DNA of 64,000 bases, from NCBI GenBank assembly GCA_028708845.1, contig JAQVXZ010000010.1, positions 1-64,000 of the forward strand, in the 5' to 3' direction. How positions within the stretch are numbered: position 1 is the first letter of the stretch; each line of letters begins with the position of its first letter. The stretch is from Bacteroidales bacterium. GTDB lineage: Bacteria; Bacteroidota; Bacteroidia; Bacteroidales; P3. The notes below the pieces were generated by a model. The model saw only the letters and a list, made by a program, of their open reading frames with translations. It ran no database searches and was not told the DNA's origin. Position numbers and translations under genes: made by a program. Positions 16,856 through 25,620 of this stretch are shown piece after piece.

Positions 16856-17029
16856 GGTGCGGAACTATTCGTATTGCTTATTATACGTTGTGGGCTCTGG
16901 TAAGCCTTGTTGTACTAATAAGCACGAATAGTCCACACCCAATGAGTGTGAACTTTCGCGACTTATTATTCTCGTACAACATTTAAATTTACCAGATTTA
17001 CAACGTAGAGAATAAGAGCCTAAAGCTCA
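16856..17029 (-). repeat. Nested ~170-bp imperfect palindrome in the mod-res leader
   Basis: Paired arms are nested around about 16945: TACGTTGT (16884) with ACAACGTA (17000), TCTGGTAA (16896) with TTACCAGA (16989), GTTGTAC (16909) with GTACAAC (16974), CTAATAAG (16915) with CTTATTA (16962), and CACAC (16934) with GTGTG (16946). The whole lies between the predicted mod promoter and the mod start codon, so it would be transcribed as a long hairpin leader. Each half also folds on itself. The DNA form resembles a small transposon or recombination site, the RNA form a structured leader. Confidence 0.75.
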
Positions 17030-17093
17030 ATATTTTTTTATATGTTTATATCCTATTTTTCTTTCTTATCGTTTTTTATTGTTTTTACGCTTG

Positions 17094-17101
17094 CAAAGAT
17101 A
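17094..17101 (-). promoter_or_regulatory. -7 box of the mod-res operon
   Basis: TATCTTTG on the minus strand fits TAnnTTTG well. Use of this site gives a leader of about 285 nt before the mod ATG. Confidence 0.6.
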
Positions 17102-17175
17102 AGAAATACATTAAGAAATGTAAAAGATTCGACAGATTTGTTTTTAGAATTAAATGGAATGTGTTTTTAAGGGGT

Positions 17176-17257
17176 GTAAACTGAAATTAGGATAATAGGA
17201 AAGAAACGTAAACTGCATATAGGATTAATTTGAAAATCGTAAACCTTATTTAGGATT
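17176..17257. repeat. Three direct repeats beginning GTAAAC
   Basis: GTAAAC-led units start at 17176, 17208 and 17239 (steps of 32 and 31 bp), each followed about 7-12 bp later by a TAGGAT-like string. Read on the other strand the last unit is TCCTAAATAAGGTTTAC, close to the 20-bp repeats at 4796-4834. Confidence 0.6.
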
Positions 17258-17297
17258 GGGCAAATAATGGAATAATTCTTTGTTTTAATATCTTTAA

Positions 17298-17458
17298 TCT
17301 TCGTTTCCATAAATCCTTTCAAAGAATCAGTTCCAATATCATGGCATGATACTACAAGAATCATGGCATGAATCAACTAACATCATGGCATGATATGAAC
17401 GGAATCATGGCATGATATTGGGACTGGTTCTTTGAAAGAATTTATGGAAGTGAAGATA
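17298..17458. repeat. Locus B: ~160-bp element with inverted ends and four 22-bp palindrome units
   Basis: Four copies of ATCATGGCATGAT (the second ends in A) start at 17338, 17360, 17382 and 17404, an exact 22-bp step. The flanks form imperfect inverted repeats of about 30 bp: 17298-17328 (TCTTCGTTTCCATAAATCC, then TTTCAAAGAA) against the reverse complement of 17429-17458 (TCTTCACTTCCATAAATTC, then TTTCAAAGAA). The design resembles a miniature transposable element with an internal array, but no target duplication was confirmed. Confidence 0.85.
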
Positions 17459-17568
17459 TAAATTAATATTATAGGGTAATAGTTTTGATTTACTGCGTTT
17501 TAGATTGGGTTTTCAGCAGTTTGATCTAAGGAACTAAATATTCATTGAAATTAAAGGGGGTTTTACTG

Positions 17569-19518
17569 CTAGTTTTCCTCTTCTTTTTCTTCTAGTTCCA
17601 TTGATAAGTCTTCCCATGTTTGCATTGCTTTTGCTAGGGAGTCTTTTTTGGATTGGTAGGCTTTGTAGAAGGTTTCATCGCTGAAGATTGGGTCGGTTGG
17701 GTCTGAGTTTGCGAGTTTGTGGTCGAGGTTTTTTATTTCTAATTCGAGGGTTTCGATTTCTTTTTCGGTTCTTTCTATGCTGTTTCTTATTTTGCGGAGT
17801 TCTCTTTCAAATTCTTTGGATTTTGCGTAGTCGAGTTTGTTTTGGGATATGGTGGTTTCCTTGCTCTGGCTTTGGGTTGCCTTTATTCCTTCTAGGGCTT
17901 TGAGGTCTTCGATTTTGCGATGGGTTAGGTATTCGAAGATGTCGCCATGGAATTCATTGATTTTTTGGTTTCTGAATTCGTAGAGGGTATTGGTTAGTCC
18001 TTGGAGGAAATCTCTGTCGTGGGATACTATGATTAGGGTTCCGTCGTAGCGGATTAGGGCGTTTTTGAGTATGTCTTTTGAATCCATATCGAGGTGGTTG
18101 GTTGGCTCATCCAGAACTAGGAGGTTGACTGGGGAAAGGATTAGTTTGGCAAGGGCTAACCTTGATTTCTCTCCTCCTGATAGCACCATTACTTTCTTGT
18201 CTATGTCGTCCCTTCCAAAAAGAAAGCTTCCTAATATGTTTCTAATTTTTAGGCGGCTATCTCCTGTTGCTACTTCGTCTATGGTTTCAAATACGGTTTT
18301 ATTGGGCTCAAGAAGTGCGGCTTGGTTTTGTGCAAAGTAGCCAATGGATACTTGATGTCCTTCTTTATATTCTCCTGTATAGTCTTTTATTTCTCCAACT
18401 ATTATCTTCGATAGTGTACTCTTTCCTTCTCCGTTCTTACCTACAAATGCTATCTTATCTCCTCTTTCAATTATTATGTTTACGTCTTTTAGCACTTGTT
18501 TCTCTCCATAGCTTTTATTGACGTTTTTCATTTCCACTACTATCTTTCCTGAATGGGGAGAGGGAGGAAAGCGAAAATGAATGGTCGATGTATCTACTTC
18601 GTCTATGGTTTCAAGTTCTATTTTCTCAATTAGCTTGATGCGTGATTGGACTTGCTTGGCTTTTGTTGCTTTGTAGCGAAATTTTTCAACAAACTTCTCT
18701 ATCTCTGCTATCTGTCTTTGTTGGTTGGTGAGGACTGATTGCTGGGTTTCTCTTCTTTGTTGAAGTAATTGGACATAATCGGAGTAGGAGGCTTTGTAGT
18801 CGTATATCTTTCCTGCGGTTATCTCGATTGTTCTTTTGGTTATATTATCTAAGAATGTTCTGTCGTGGGAAACAAGTACTACGGCTCCAAAATAGTTTAT
18901 TAGGAAGTTCTCTAACCATTGTATTGATTCGATGTCTAAGTGGTTTGTGGGCTCATCGAGTAGGATTACGTCTGGTTTTTGTAGTAATATCTTAGCTAGT
19001 TCTACTCTCATTTGCCATCCTGATGAAAATTCTGATATCTTTCTTTCAAAATCTGCATGAGAAAAGCCTAATCCAAGTAGTACTTTTTCGGATTCTGCTC
19101 TTGAATTTGCTGCATCTATTAGGTTAAGTCTTTCGTTGGCTTCGAAGTGAAGGTGTAGGAGGTTTGCATACTGGCTGCTTTGGTAATCTGTCCTGCTTGC
19201 TATTTCTTGGTTTAGGGTTTCTATCTTTTCTTGTAGTAGGTTAACTTCTTCAAATGCTGTTAGTGCCTCATCAATAACTGTCATTGTGGAGGATGGTATC
19301 ATTTCTTGGGGAAGGTAGCCTATGGTTTGGGATTGGGGAATTATGATTGAGCCTGTTTCTGGTTCTTGTAGCTTAGAAAGAATTTTCAAAAGGGTACTCT
19401 TTCCTGCTCCATTCTTTCCAACAAGACCAATTCTGTCCTTGTCGCCAATTACAAAGGATACGTTATCGAAAAGATTTATCCCAGAAAAAGATATAGATAG
19501 GTTATTGATGGTTATCAT
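17569..19518 (-). CDS. ABC-F family ATPase (Uup/YheS type)
   Basis: A 649-residue protein with two ABC domains and no membrane segments. Walker A boxes GKNGAGKST (near residue 36) and GKNGEGKST (near 365), signature motifs SSGWQMRVELA and LSGGEKSRLALA, and two identical DEPTNHLD Walker B boxes are intact. A charged coiled coil (about 535-649) closes the protein, as in Uup-like members that act on the ribosome or replication intermediates. ABC-F proteins work at the ribosomal E site in translation quality control or antibiotic protection; no resistance role can be assigned here. It has its own -7 box. Confidence 0.92.
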   Translation of the reverse strand: MITINNLSISFSGINLFDNVSFVIGDKDRIGLVGKNGAGKSTLLKILSKLQEPETGSIIIPQSQTIGYLPQEMIPSSTMTVIDEALTAFEEVNLLQEKIETLNQEIASRTDYQSSQYANLLHLHFEANERLNLIDAANSRAESEKVLLGLGFSHADFERKISEFSSGWQMRVELAKILLQKPDVILLDEPTNHLDIESIQWLENFLINYFGAVVLVSHDRTFLDNITKRTIEITAGKIYDYKASYSDYVQLLQQRRETQQSVLTNQQRQIAEIEKFVEKFRYKATKAKQVQSRIKLIEKIELETIDEVDTSTIHFRFPPSPHSGKIVVEMKNVNKSYGEKQVLKDVNIIIERGDKIAFVGKNGEGKSTLSKIIVGEIKDYTGEYKEGHQVSIGYFAQNQAALLEPNKTVFETIDEVATGDSRLKIRNILGSFLFGRDDIDKKVMVLSGGEKSRLALAKLILSPVNLLVLDEPTNHLDMDSKDILKNALIRYDGTLIIVSHDRDFLQGLTNTLYEFRNQKINEFHGDIFEYLTHRKIEDLKALEGIKATQSQSKETTISQNKLDYAKSKEFERELRKIRNSIERTEKEIETLELEIKNLDHKLANSDPTDPIFSDETFYKAYQSKKDSLAKAMQTWEDLSMELEEKEEEN

Positions 19519-19554
19519 GCAAAAAGAAGTTTAATAGAATTGAATATTAGTTTG

Positions 19555-19562
19555 CAAAGGTA
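19555..19562 (-). promoter_or_regulatory. -7 box of the ABC-F gene
   Basis: TACCTTTG on the minus strand fits TAnnTTTG, 37 nt before the start codon. Confidence 0.6.
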
Positions 19563-19583
19563 AGGAGTTTGATTAAAACAAAA

Positions 19584-19614
19584 AAACACCAAGCAAATAA
19601 ATCGCTTGGTGTTT
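19584..19614 (-). terminator. Terminator of the tonB-like gene
   Basis: An 11-bp perfect stem (AAACACCAAGC with GCTTGGTGTTT, 9-nt loop) leads into a run of seven T on the minus strand, 33 nt after the stop codon of the energy transducer. Confidence 0.9.
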
Positions 19615-19646
19615 CAACTAAACCTAATTGTTATGGCTATCAGGTA

Positions 19647-20342
19647 TTATCCTTGAAGGTTAAATGATACTGGAAGAACAAATTGTTGTCTTACAGCTTT
19701 CCCTCTTTGCTTTGCAGGTTGCCATTTTGGCATTTCTTTAACAACTCTCTTTGCTTCTTCTCCACATCCTGAACCAATATCACGAAGAATTTTAATGTCT
19801 GTGATAGATCCGTCTCTCTCAACAACAAAAGTTAGCATTACTCTTCCTTTTGTTCCTGTTTCTTTAGCTTGTTGTGGGTATTTGATTGAAGTAGCTAAGT
19901 ATTCATTTAATTTTTGAATTCCTCCTGGGAATGAAGCTTCTTGTTCAACAACAGTAAAGATAACTTTCTCTTCTTGAACCTCTTCTTCTTCTATCTTGAT
20001 TTCTACTTTCGCAACAGAAGCTTGAACGTTAGAAGTTTGTTGGAAACTCGAAATATTAAATTCTCTTTCAATTGTCTTAGAGTCATCAATAATTTCAAAT
20101 TCTGTTGTTTCTGCTTGAGGTACATCTTCGGGAGGAGGTGGAGCTGTTTCTTCTTGAGTTGCCATAACAACTTCCTCTACTTCCTGAATAGCCTCTCTTT
20201 GAATCATTGTTGATTCTTTTGTATCATAAGTCTTGTATTCAAAAGCAAATATTACCAAACTTAAGGCAACAATTAAACCTAGTTGAATAAAAAGAGCTTT
20301 TTTATTTTCTAGATTTGCTTTATCAGTTTTCTTTATTTCCAT
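19647..20342 (-). CDS. tonB: Energy transducer TonB
   Basis: A 231-residue inner-membrane protein that links the proton motive force to outer-membrane TonB-dependent receptors. One N-terminal membrane segment (about 16-34) is followed by an acidic, Pro/Glu-rich periplasmic linker with a short PPPPED stretch near 67, and a C-terminal TonB domain (about 140-231) with FPGGIQKLNEYL and KWQPAKQRGKAVRQ. This is the common Bacteroidota TonB architecture. The ExbB/ExbD partners are not adjacent. The terminator downstream isolates it from the ABC-F gene. Confidence 0.92.
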   Translation of the reverse strand: MEIKKTDKANLENKKALFIQLGLIVALSLVIFAFEYKTYDTKESTMIQREAIQEVEEVVMATQEETAPPPPEDVPQAETTEFEIIDDSKTIEREFNISSFQQTSNVQASVAKVEIKIEEEEVQEEKVIFTVVEQEASFPGGIQKLNEYLATSIKYPQQAKETGTKGRVMLTFVVERDGSITDIKILRDIGSGCGEEAKRVVKEMPKWQPAKQRGKAVRQQFVLPVSFNLQG

Positions 20343-20521
20343 TTCTTTGAAGTTTTATATTTAAAAACTATATTTTATATCTCTATTTCAAGATGCTAAA
20401 TTACTGCATTTTTACTATGCTCACAAACTTTTATCAATCTTTTTTATTTTCTTGGTGTTGATAACCTGGTAAAGTCTTTGTTATCTAACGCAATAAGACT
20501 TGTTTTATTGTTCAAAAACTT

Positions 20522-22189
20522 TTAGTATTCGAAGCTCGATCCTCCCAAAAACTCCCTCATAATTGATGTTGGAGGTATAGATTTATCGTCTATCGTTTGA
20601 AAGTTTGCAAGAAACCTTAGTAGTCTTTTTGCCTCTGCATAGGCAACATCATTTTGAGGAACCTCACTTAGAAGTGGTTTTGCATAGGTTTTCAATACTC
20701 CAATTTCATATAGGAGTGAGGAGTTAAAAATACTATCTGCATTCTCTTGATAAGGGAATATGTTTTCCTCTTCTCCACTTCTAACACTTTGCCAGCGTGA
20801 AAGAGTATCAATTGCTGAGTATCCTCTATAATTAAAGTCCCTAACTAATCTTCTTAGCAAACGATTATCACTAGAACTTATTAGATTATGCTTATCAATA
20901 GAGATTTGTGTTAGAGCCGAAACAAAGATATTGTATTTGTTTTTCCTGTCAATATCCTCCGATAGCTTAGGGTTAAGGGCGTGAATACCTTCAATAATAA
21001 ATATTCCGTTATCTTGAGCCTTTATCTTTTTTCCGTTGTAAATCTTTTTTCCTTCAATGAAATCGAAACGAGGCACCAATACTTCTTTTCCCTCCAACAA
21101 GTCATTCATTTGCTTATTAAACAAACCTATATCTAAGGCATCAATTGACTCAAAGTCATATTCTCCATCTGCTTTCTTTGGTGTAAACTCCCTGTCTAAG
21201 AAGTAATCATCGAGCGATATTTGTACTGGACGAAAGCCAAGAACCGACAACTGGGTTGCAAGTCTTCTACAACTAGTTGTTTTGCCTGAAGAGGAAGGTC
21301 CTGCAAGGAAAACAATCTTAATTTCATCTCTCTTTTTAAATATTTGGTCTGCTATCTGAGAATACCTTTTTTCGTGAAGGGCCTCTGAAACTTGAATTAG
21401 CTTATTATATTCATTTGCCTTAACTATTTCATTAAGATCACTAACATAAGATGTGCCAAGAATCCTAATCCACTCTTCATACTCTTGGAAAACGGTAAAC
21501 ATTTTACTTTGCTTATTCCTTCCATTAATTGTTTTGTTGGGGTCTTTCTTGCTTGGCATAACAAGTAAAAGTCCTTTATCGTATTGAACTAAATCAAAGA
21601 CTTTAAGATAGGATGTTGAAGGAACTAGTGGTGAATAGAAATGATTGATTGTTCCGTCCAATGTATCAATATCTGCAAATAGACGTTGGCTTGTTTCAAG
21701 TAGTCTTGCTTTAGATTCAAGCCCTACCTTTCTGAAAATATCTACGGCCTCTTGAGTTTGAATAGTTTTTGTTAGAAATGGAATATCCTTTTCGATTAAC
21801 TCGGTCATCTTATCCTTTATAAGCTTAACCCTTTGCTCGTCTATAGCTCCAATATTCTTTATTTCTGAATAATATCCCCTTGCCATTGAGTGGTGAATAT
21901 GTAAGTCGCTCTTAGGAAAGATATCCTTTACTGCCTTGTATAGCACGAACATAAGGCTTAAAGCATACATTCTTCTACCGTTTGGATTATTGATATCAAT
22001 AAACTCAACCGTCTTAGGCATAAACACCTTATAGCTTATATTTTGAACCTTATTATTTACATAAGCTCCTAAGATTGGAAATTCTGTCTTAACACCTGCA
22101 AACTTACTTACCTCATGTATTGTAGATCCAAACGGAACTAAGATTTTTGAGTTATTATTCTTGCATATTATTTCTAGCATTTCTACCAT
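20522..22189 (-). CDS. Nucleoside kinase (TGS domain plus uridine kinase domain)
   Basis: A 555-residue fusion known in Bacteroidota and Firmicutes. The N-terminus (about 1-70) resembles a TGS domain, followed by a region like the threonyl-tRNA synthetase editing domain (HHSMARGYYSE near 100). The C-terminal half is a P-loop uridine kinase/phosphoribulokinase domain with Walker A GPSSSGKTT near residue 298, SLDDYFLDR near 325, and IIEGIHALNP near 400. The predicted role is phosphorylation of a nucleoside, probably uridine or cytidine. The start overlaps the tcdA stop by 7 nt (ATGGTAG); a second Met three codons later is also possible. Confidence 0.87.
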   Translation of the reverse strand: MVEMLEIICKNNNSKILVPFGSTIHEVSKFAGVKTEFPILGAYVNNKVQNISYKVFMPKTVEFIDINNPNGRRMYALSLMFVLYKAVKDIFPKSDLHIHHSMARGYYSEIKNIGAIDEQRVKLIKDKMTELIEKDIPFLTKTIQTQEAVDIFRKVGLESKARLLETSQRLFADIDTLDGTINHFYSPLVPSTSYLKVFDLVQYDKGLLLVMPSKKDPNKTINGRNKQSKMFTVFQEYEEWIRILGTSYVSDLNEIVKANEYNKLIQVSEALHEKRYSQIADQIFKKRDEIKIVFLAGPSSSGKTTSCRRLATQLSVLGFRPVQISLDDYFLDREFTPKKADGEYDFESIDALDIGLFNKQMNDLLEGKEVLVPRFDFIEGKKIYNGKKIKAQDNGIFIIEGIHALNPKLSEDIDRKNKYNIFVSALTQISIDKHNLISSSDNRLLRRLVRDFNYRGYSAIDTLSRWQSVRSGEEENIFPYQENADSIFNSSLLYEIGVLKTYAKPLLSEVPQNDVAYAEAKRLLRFLANFQTIDDKSIPPTSIMREFLGGSSFEY

Positions 22190-22959
22190 AGTATCTCCTT
22201 TTTTTCTTTTTTGTTAGCATAGTAACGTTTATCTTTCACTTCCTTATATATCTCATGCCCAATTAATTTTCTAATAACAACCGATGCACACATACATCCG
22301 AAGATTGGAGGAAGATAAGATATTGTTCCAACTACGCTTTTCTTATTTGTACTTAACTCTTCTATTACAACCTCTTTATTTACTTTCTCTGACGAAAACA
22401 CAACAGGGAAACCAGTGTAGACGCCAAAGCGATGTAATCTCTTTCTTACCGCATTTGCTAAGGTGCAATTGAAAGACTGAGAAATATCTGATGTCTTTAT
22501 TTGCAAGGGGTCAAACTTACCACCACTTCCCATTGAAGAAACAATAGGGATGCCAAGCTCAAGAGAATGCAGTATAAGAAATACCTTAGGCGTTAGAGTA
22601 TCTATTGCATCAACAATGAAATCAAACCTATCTGCCTTCAATATCTCAAGCATTCTTTCCTCATGAATATATTGGTCTATGACGTTTAACTCTAAACTTT
22701 CATTAATATCTTTTAACCTATCAGCCAAACATTCTGCTTTTTTCTTCCCTTGTGTTGATGAAAGTGCAATAAGTTGACGGTTAATATTAGACTGATTTAC
22801 TATATCTCCATCAACAATTGTAAGCTTACCAACTCCCGCCCTACATAACATCTCTGCCGCATAAGCTCCAACGCCTCCTAATCCAACAATCATAACATGT
22901 GAAGCCTTCAACTTCTCCAAACCCTCCCCTCCTAGCAATAATTCTGTCCTTGAATACAT
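22183..22959 (-). CDS. tcdA: tRNA threonylcarbamoyladenosine dehydratase
   Basis: A 258-residue E1-like enzyme that uses ATP to cyclise the t6A modification at tRNA position 37 to ct6A. The nucleotide-binding motif VGLGGVGAYAAE is near residue 26, DGDIVNQSNINRQ near 51 and the VDAIDTLTPK loop near 118. Length and motifs fit TcdA rather than ThiF or MoeB, since no CxxC zinc pair is evident. It is the first gene of a two-gene operon with the nucleoside kinase, with overlapping frames. Confidence 0.9.
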   Translation of the reverse strand: MYSRTELLLGGEGLEKLKASHVMIVGLGGVGAYAAEMLCRAGVGKLTIVDGDIVNQSNINRQLIALSSTQGKKKAECLADRLKDINESLELNVIDQYIHEERMLEILKADRFDFIVDAIDTLTPKVFLILHSLELGIPIVSSMGSGGKFDPLQIKTSDISQSFNCTLANAVRKRLHRFGVYTGFPVVFSSEKVNKEVVIEELSTNKKSVVGTISYLPPIFGCMCASVVIRKLIGHEIYKEVKDKRYYANKKEKKEILW

Positions 22960-23110
22960 ATAATTATATTGTAATACCTATTTTATATTTAATGCAAAGA
23001 TAATAAGATTTGGGCTTTCCTAATAAAATATCATTAAAATCGCCCTAAATATTGCATAGATAGTGAATAATGAGTAATTTTGTCATCCTATTTCATCCTA
23101 AACCAATAAC

Positions 23111-24094
23111 ATGTTCGTAAAAACCTTTAGAAACGACTACCTCTTACAACTAGTACTATTAGCAATAATTTCTATTTTGTTATGGTTACCTGCCTTTATC
23201 TCACCCCCAACACCAATAACAACTGGTTTCGACACTCCAATCTACAAGGTTATCTACGAATCATTATCCTCACTTAAAGCCCTAAGCACAGTTCTTGCTT
23301 TTGTTTTAGTAATCATTCAAGGACTAATTATTAATAGCATATTTTCTTCCAACCAACTATCTCCCTCAACAACTTTCTTCCCAGCTTTCATTTATGTTCT
23401 TTTGCTAAGTAGCAACTATGCTCTAATGACAATTAGTCCACTGCTTATCCTAAACACGTTTATCATCCTTGCAATCTATTTTCTTTTCCGTTCTTTCGAC
23501 AAATCAGAAGGCTTGGATGAAGTCTTTTGCTCTAGCCTCTTTGTATCCCTAGCCTTTCTTACATTTAAGCCCTCCATCCTTTTTATTTTATGGATATGGT
23601 TTTCCCTTCTTAACTATAGATTCTATAAATGGAGGTATTGGATAATTAGCCTTCTTGGTTTCCTAACCCCTATCATCTTTGTTATAACTTATTACTTTAT
23701 TGTAGATAAACTTGCAGCTAAAGCACTAGCCTTTACCGACAAAACAAACCTATTACCAAACTTCTTTGTAGATGTTCAACCAATAGATTTTGTGTTTTAT
23801 GCTGTAATTGGATTCTTAGGAATTATATCCCTTATGAACCTACTTTCAAGCAAAGCAGACAACAACATTAATTATAGAAAGAAAACAAATATTCTTGTGA
23901 TATTTGCATCAATAGCAATACTACCTGGATTTTATAGCCTTGGCAACGACTATTTAATATTCTTCCTTGCCCCTTCCCTTTCCTATCTTTTCTTTCATTT
24001 CATAAATGCAAAACGAAAACTAATCTATTCAAACATCATATTTTCAATCCTTTTCTTCTTAATTCTAGCCAAACTAATATTCTCTTTAACCTAA
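23111..24094 (+). CDS. DUF6427-type polytopic membrane protein
   Basis: A 327-residue, very hydrophobic protein with roughly nine or ten membrane segments. The N-terminus (FRNDYLLQLVLL), the early loop with SPPTPITTGFDTPIY, and WIWFSLLNYRFYKWRYWI near 160-180 fit the Bacteroidota DUF6427 family, whose function is not known. It is the gene before purQ, separated by 70 nt with a separate -7 box between. No transport or catalytic motif is visible. Confidence 0.7.
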   Translation: MFVKTFRNDYLLQLVLLAIISILLWLPAFISPPTPITTGFDTPIYKVIYESLSSLKALSTVLAFVLVIIQGLIINSIFSSNQLSPSTTFFPAFIYVLLLSSNYALMTISPLLILNTFIILAIYFLFRSFDKSEGLDEVFCSSLFVSLAFLTFKPSILFILWIWFSLLNYRFYKWRYWIISLLGFLTPIIFVITYYFIVDKLAAKALAFTDKTNLLPNFFVDVQPIDFVFYAVIGFLGIISLMNLLSSKADNNINYRKKTNILVIFASIAILPGFYSLGNDYLIFFLAPSLSYLFFHFINAKRKLIYSNIIFSILFFLILAKLIFSLT

Positions 24095-24132
24095 GAGTTG
24101 AAAGTTTTTTAGAATAATAAATAGAATATTCG

Positions 24133-24140
24133 TACATTTG
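24133..24140 (+). promoter_or_regulatory. -7 box of purQ
   Basis: TACATTTG fits TAnnTTTG and lies 25 nt before the start codon. No -33 box at the right distance is clear. Confidence 0.6.
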
Positions 24141-24164
24141 CACAAAATAAAAATATCATAGACA

Positions 24165-24854
24165 ATGAAAACTGGAGTTGTTATTTTTCCTGGTTCGAAC
24201 TGCGACCACGACATAATTTATGTTCTACAAGACATCCTTAAACAAGAAGTTGTAGAGCTTTGGCATAAAGACACAGACCTTAAGGGTTGCGATTTAATTG
24301 TTCTTCCAGGAGGTTTTTCTTACGGAGACTACCTTCGCTCAGGAGCAATTGCACGTTTCTCACCTATTATGAATAGTGTTATTGAGTTTGCAAACAATGG
24401 CGGATATGTAATTGGAATATGCAATGGATTTCAAATCCTTACAGAAGCTAAACTATTAGAAGGAGCACTTCTTCACAATAATAAACAAAAGTTTATCTGC
24501 AAAAACCAATACATAACACCACAAACCAATAACTCAATCTTCACCAAAGAAGCTACAATAAACAAAGCATATAATATTCCAATTGCTCACGGTGAAGGAC
24601 GTTTCTTTGCAGATGAGGAAACCCTAAAAAGATTGAATGCAAACGACCAAATCCTATTCCGTTACTGCAATGAGAAAGGTAAAATCACAGAAGAATCAAA
24701 CCCTAATGGCTCACTTGAAAACATAGCAGGCATAACAAACAAAGGACGTAATGTATTTGGAATGATGCCTCACCCAGAACGCGCCTCAGATGAAGAACTA
24801 GGAAGCGTAGATGGAAGAATATTCTTTGAAAGTATAATCAAACACATAAAGTAA
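24165..24854 (+). CDS. purQ: Phosphoribosylformylglycinamidine synthase, glutaminase subunit
   Basis: PurQ hydrolyses glutamine and passes ammonia to PurL in the fourth step of purine synthesis. The 229-residue protein is a class I glutamine amidotransferase: FPGSNCDHD at the start, LPGGFSYGDYLRSGA near 49, the nucleophile Cys in GICNGFQ near 89, and the His/Glu pair in MMPHPERA near 207. A separate PurQ implies a small-type PurL and PurS elsewhere in the genome. Neither is in this window. Confidence 0.94.
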   Translation: MKTGVVIFPGSNCDHDIIYVLQDILKQEVVELWHKDTDLKGCDLIVLPGGFSYGDYLRSGAIARFSPIMNSVIEFANNGGYVIGICNGFQILTEAKLLEGALLHNNKQKFICKNQYITPQTNNSIFTKEATINKAYNIPIAHGEGRFFADEETLKRLNANDQILFRYCNEKGKITEESNPNGSLENIAGITNKGRNVFGMMPHPERASDEELGSVDGRIFFESIIKHIK

Positions 24855-24865
24855 TCTTCTTTAGA

Positions 24866-24990
24866 AGAAGTTTATAGTATATAGTTTAGAGTTTATAGTT
24901 GAAGGGTTTAAGGTTTAATTGCAAAGAATAACCTTGAACCCTTTATTTTTTTATCAAAACCCCAAACTATAAACCCTAAACCCTAAACGA
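24866..24990. repeat. CCCTAAA-rich inverted repeat around the purQ terminator
   Basis: The left side carries GTTTATAGT, GTTTAGA, GTTTATAG and GGGTTTAAGG words. The right side carries their complements, ending in CTATAAACCCTAAACCCTAAA just before the rnhB start codon. The words form a loose inverted repeat with the terminator stem at its centre. Confidence 0.65.
24902..24953 (+). terminator. Terminator after purQ
   Basis: A 14-bp stem with one mismatch (24902-24915 with 24930-24943; AAGGGTT and AACCCTT ends) is followed by TTATTTTTTT. Confidence 0.85.
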
Positions 24991-24997
24991 ATAAACA

Positions 24998-25597
24998 ATG
25001 CTGCTAACATATTACCAATCACCCGAGACAATAGAATGCGGAATAGACGAAGCAGGGAGAGGATGCCTTAGTGGACCCGTTGTTGCCGCAGCAGTAATCT
25101 TGCCAAAAGGGTTTTCAAATAAACTACTCAACGACTCCAAACAACTAAGCCATAAAAAAAGAAAGCTTCTTAGAGAAATAATAGAAAGAGAAGCCCTAGC
25201 ATTCTCAGTAAGCTTTGTGGATAATAATGAGATTGACGAAATAAATATCCTACAAGCCTCCTTCCTTGCAATGACAAAAGCAGCCGAAAGCCTAAGAATA
25301 AGACCAGAAATATTGCTAATTGATGGCAACCGTTTCAAATCCACAACAAATATCCCCCACATCTGCATAGTCAAAGGCGATACAAAATACCAATCCATAG
25401 CAGCAGCATCAATTCTTGCAAAGACATATAGGGACGATTATATGGAAGAACTTGCAAAAGAATACCCCCATTACTCTTGGCATAAGAACAAGGGCTACCC
25501 AACAAAAGACCACCGCAAAGCAATAAAAGACCATGGCATAAGCCCCTTTCATCGCAAAACATTTAACCTTCTTGGAAAACCCACATTATTTGAATAA
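24998..25597 (+). CDS. rnhB: Ribonuclease HII
   Basis: A 199-residue enzyme that cuts RNA in RNA-DNA hybrids, including single ribonucleotides in DNA. The type 2 RNase H signature [19 protein letters not shown] begins at Gly15, giving the catalytic Asp17-Glu18 pair; the third acidic residue is in LLIDGNRF near 108. The conserved [17 protein letters not shown] and the HG(I)SPFHRKTF tail are present. It has no gene closely linked on its strand and ends 24 nt before a convergent transporter gene. Confidence 0.94.
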   Translation: MLLTYYQSPETIECGIDEAGRGCLSGPVVAAAVILPKGFSNKLLNDSKQLSHKKRKLLREIIEREALAFSVSFVDNNEIDEINILQASFLAMTKAAESLRIRPEILLIDGNRFKSTTNIPHICIVKGDTKYQSIAAASILAKTYRDDYMEELAKEYPHYSWHKNKGYPTKDHRKAIKDHGISPFHRKTFNLLGKPTLFE

Positions 25598-25620
25598 AAG
25601 AGAATCTACATTTCTTAATT

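Larger units (their letters stand above)
16802..17568. other. 767-bp region upstream of mod, downstream of ABC-F
   Basis: No convincing gene. It contains the mod-res leader with a nested palindrome (16856-17029), the mod promoter (17094-17101), three approximate 31/32-bp direct repeats (17176-17257), the 22-bp-period element with inverted ends (17298-17458) and the 12-mer TACTGCGTTTTA (17491-17502), which also sits beside locus A. Confidence 0.8.

Noticed and set aside
16856-17029. Integron attC site
   Set aside because: The imperfect palindrome is suggestive, but I could not match the GTTRRRY / RYYYAAC core sites at the right places and no integrase is in the window.
17167-17376. 69-codon open frame on the minus strand
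   Set aside because: It runs through two repeat sets; its codons are set by the repeats. There is no start signal and no family resemblance.
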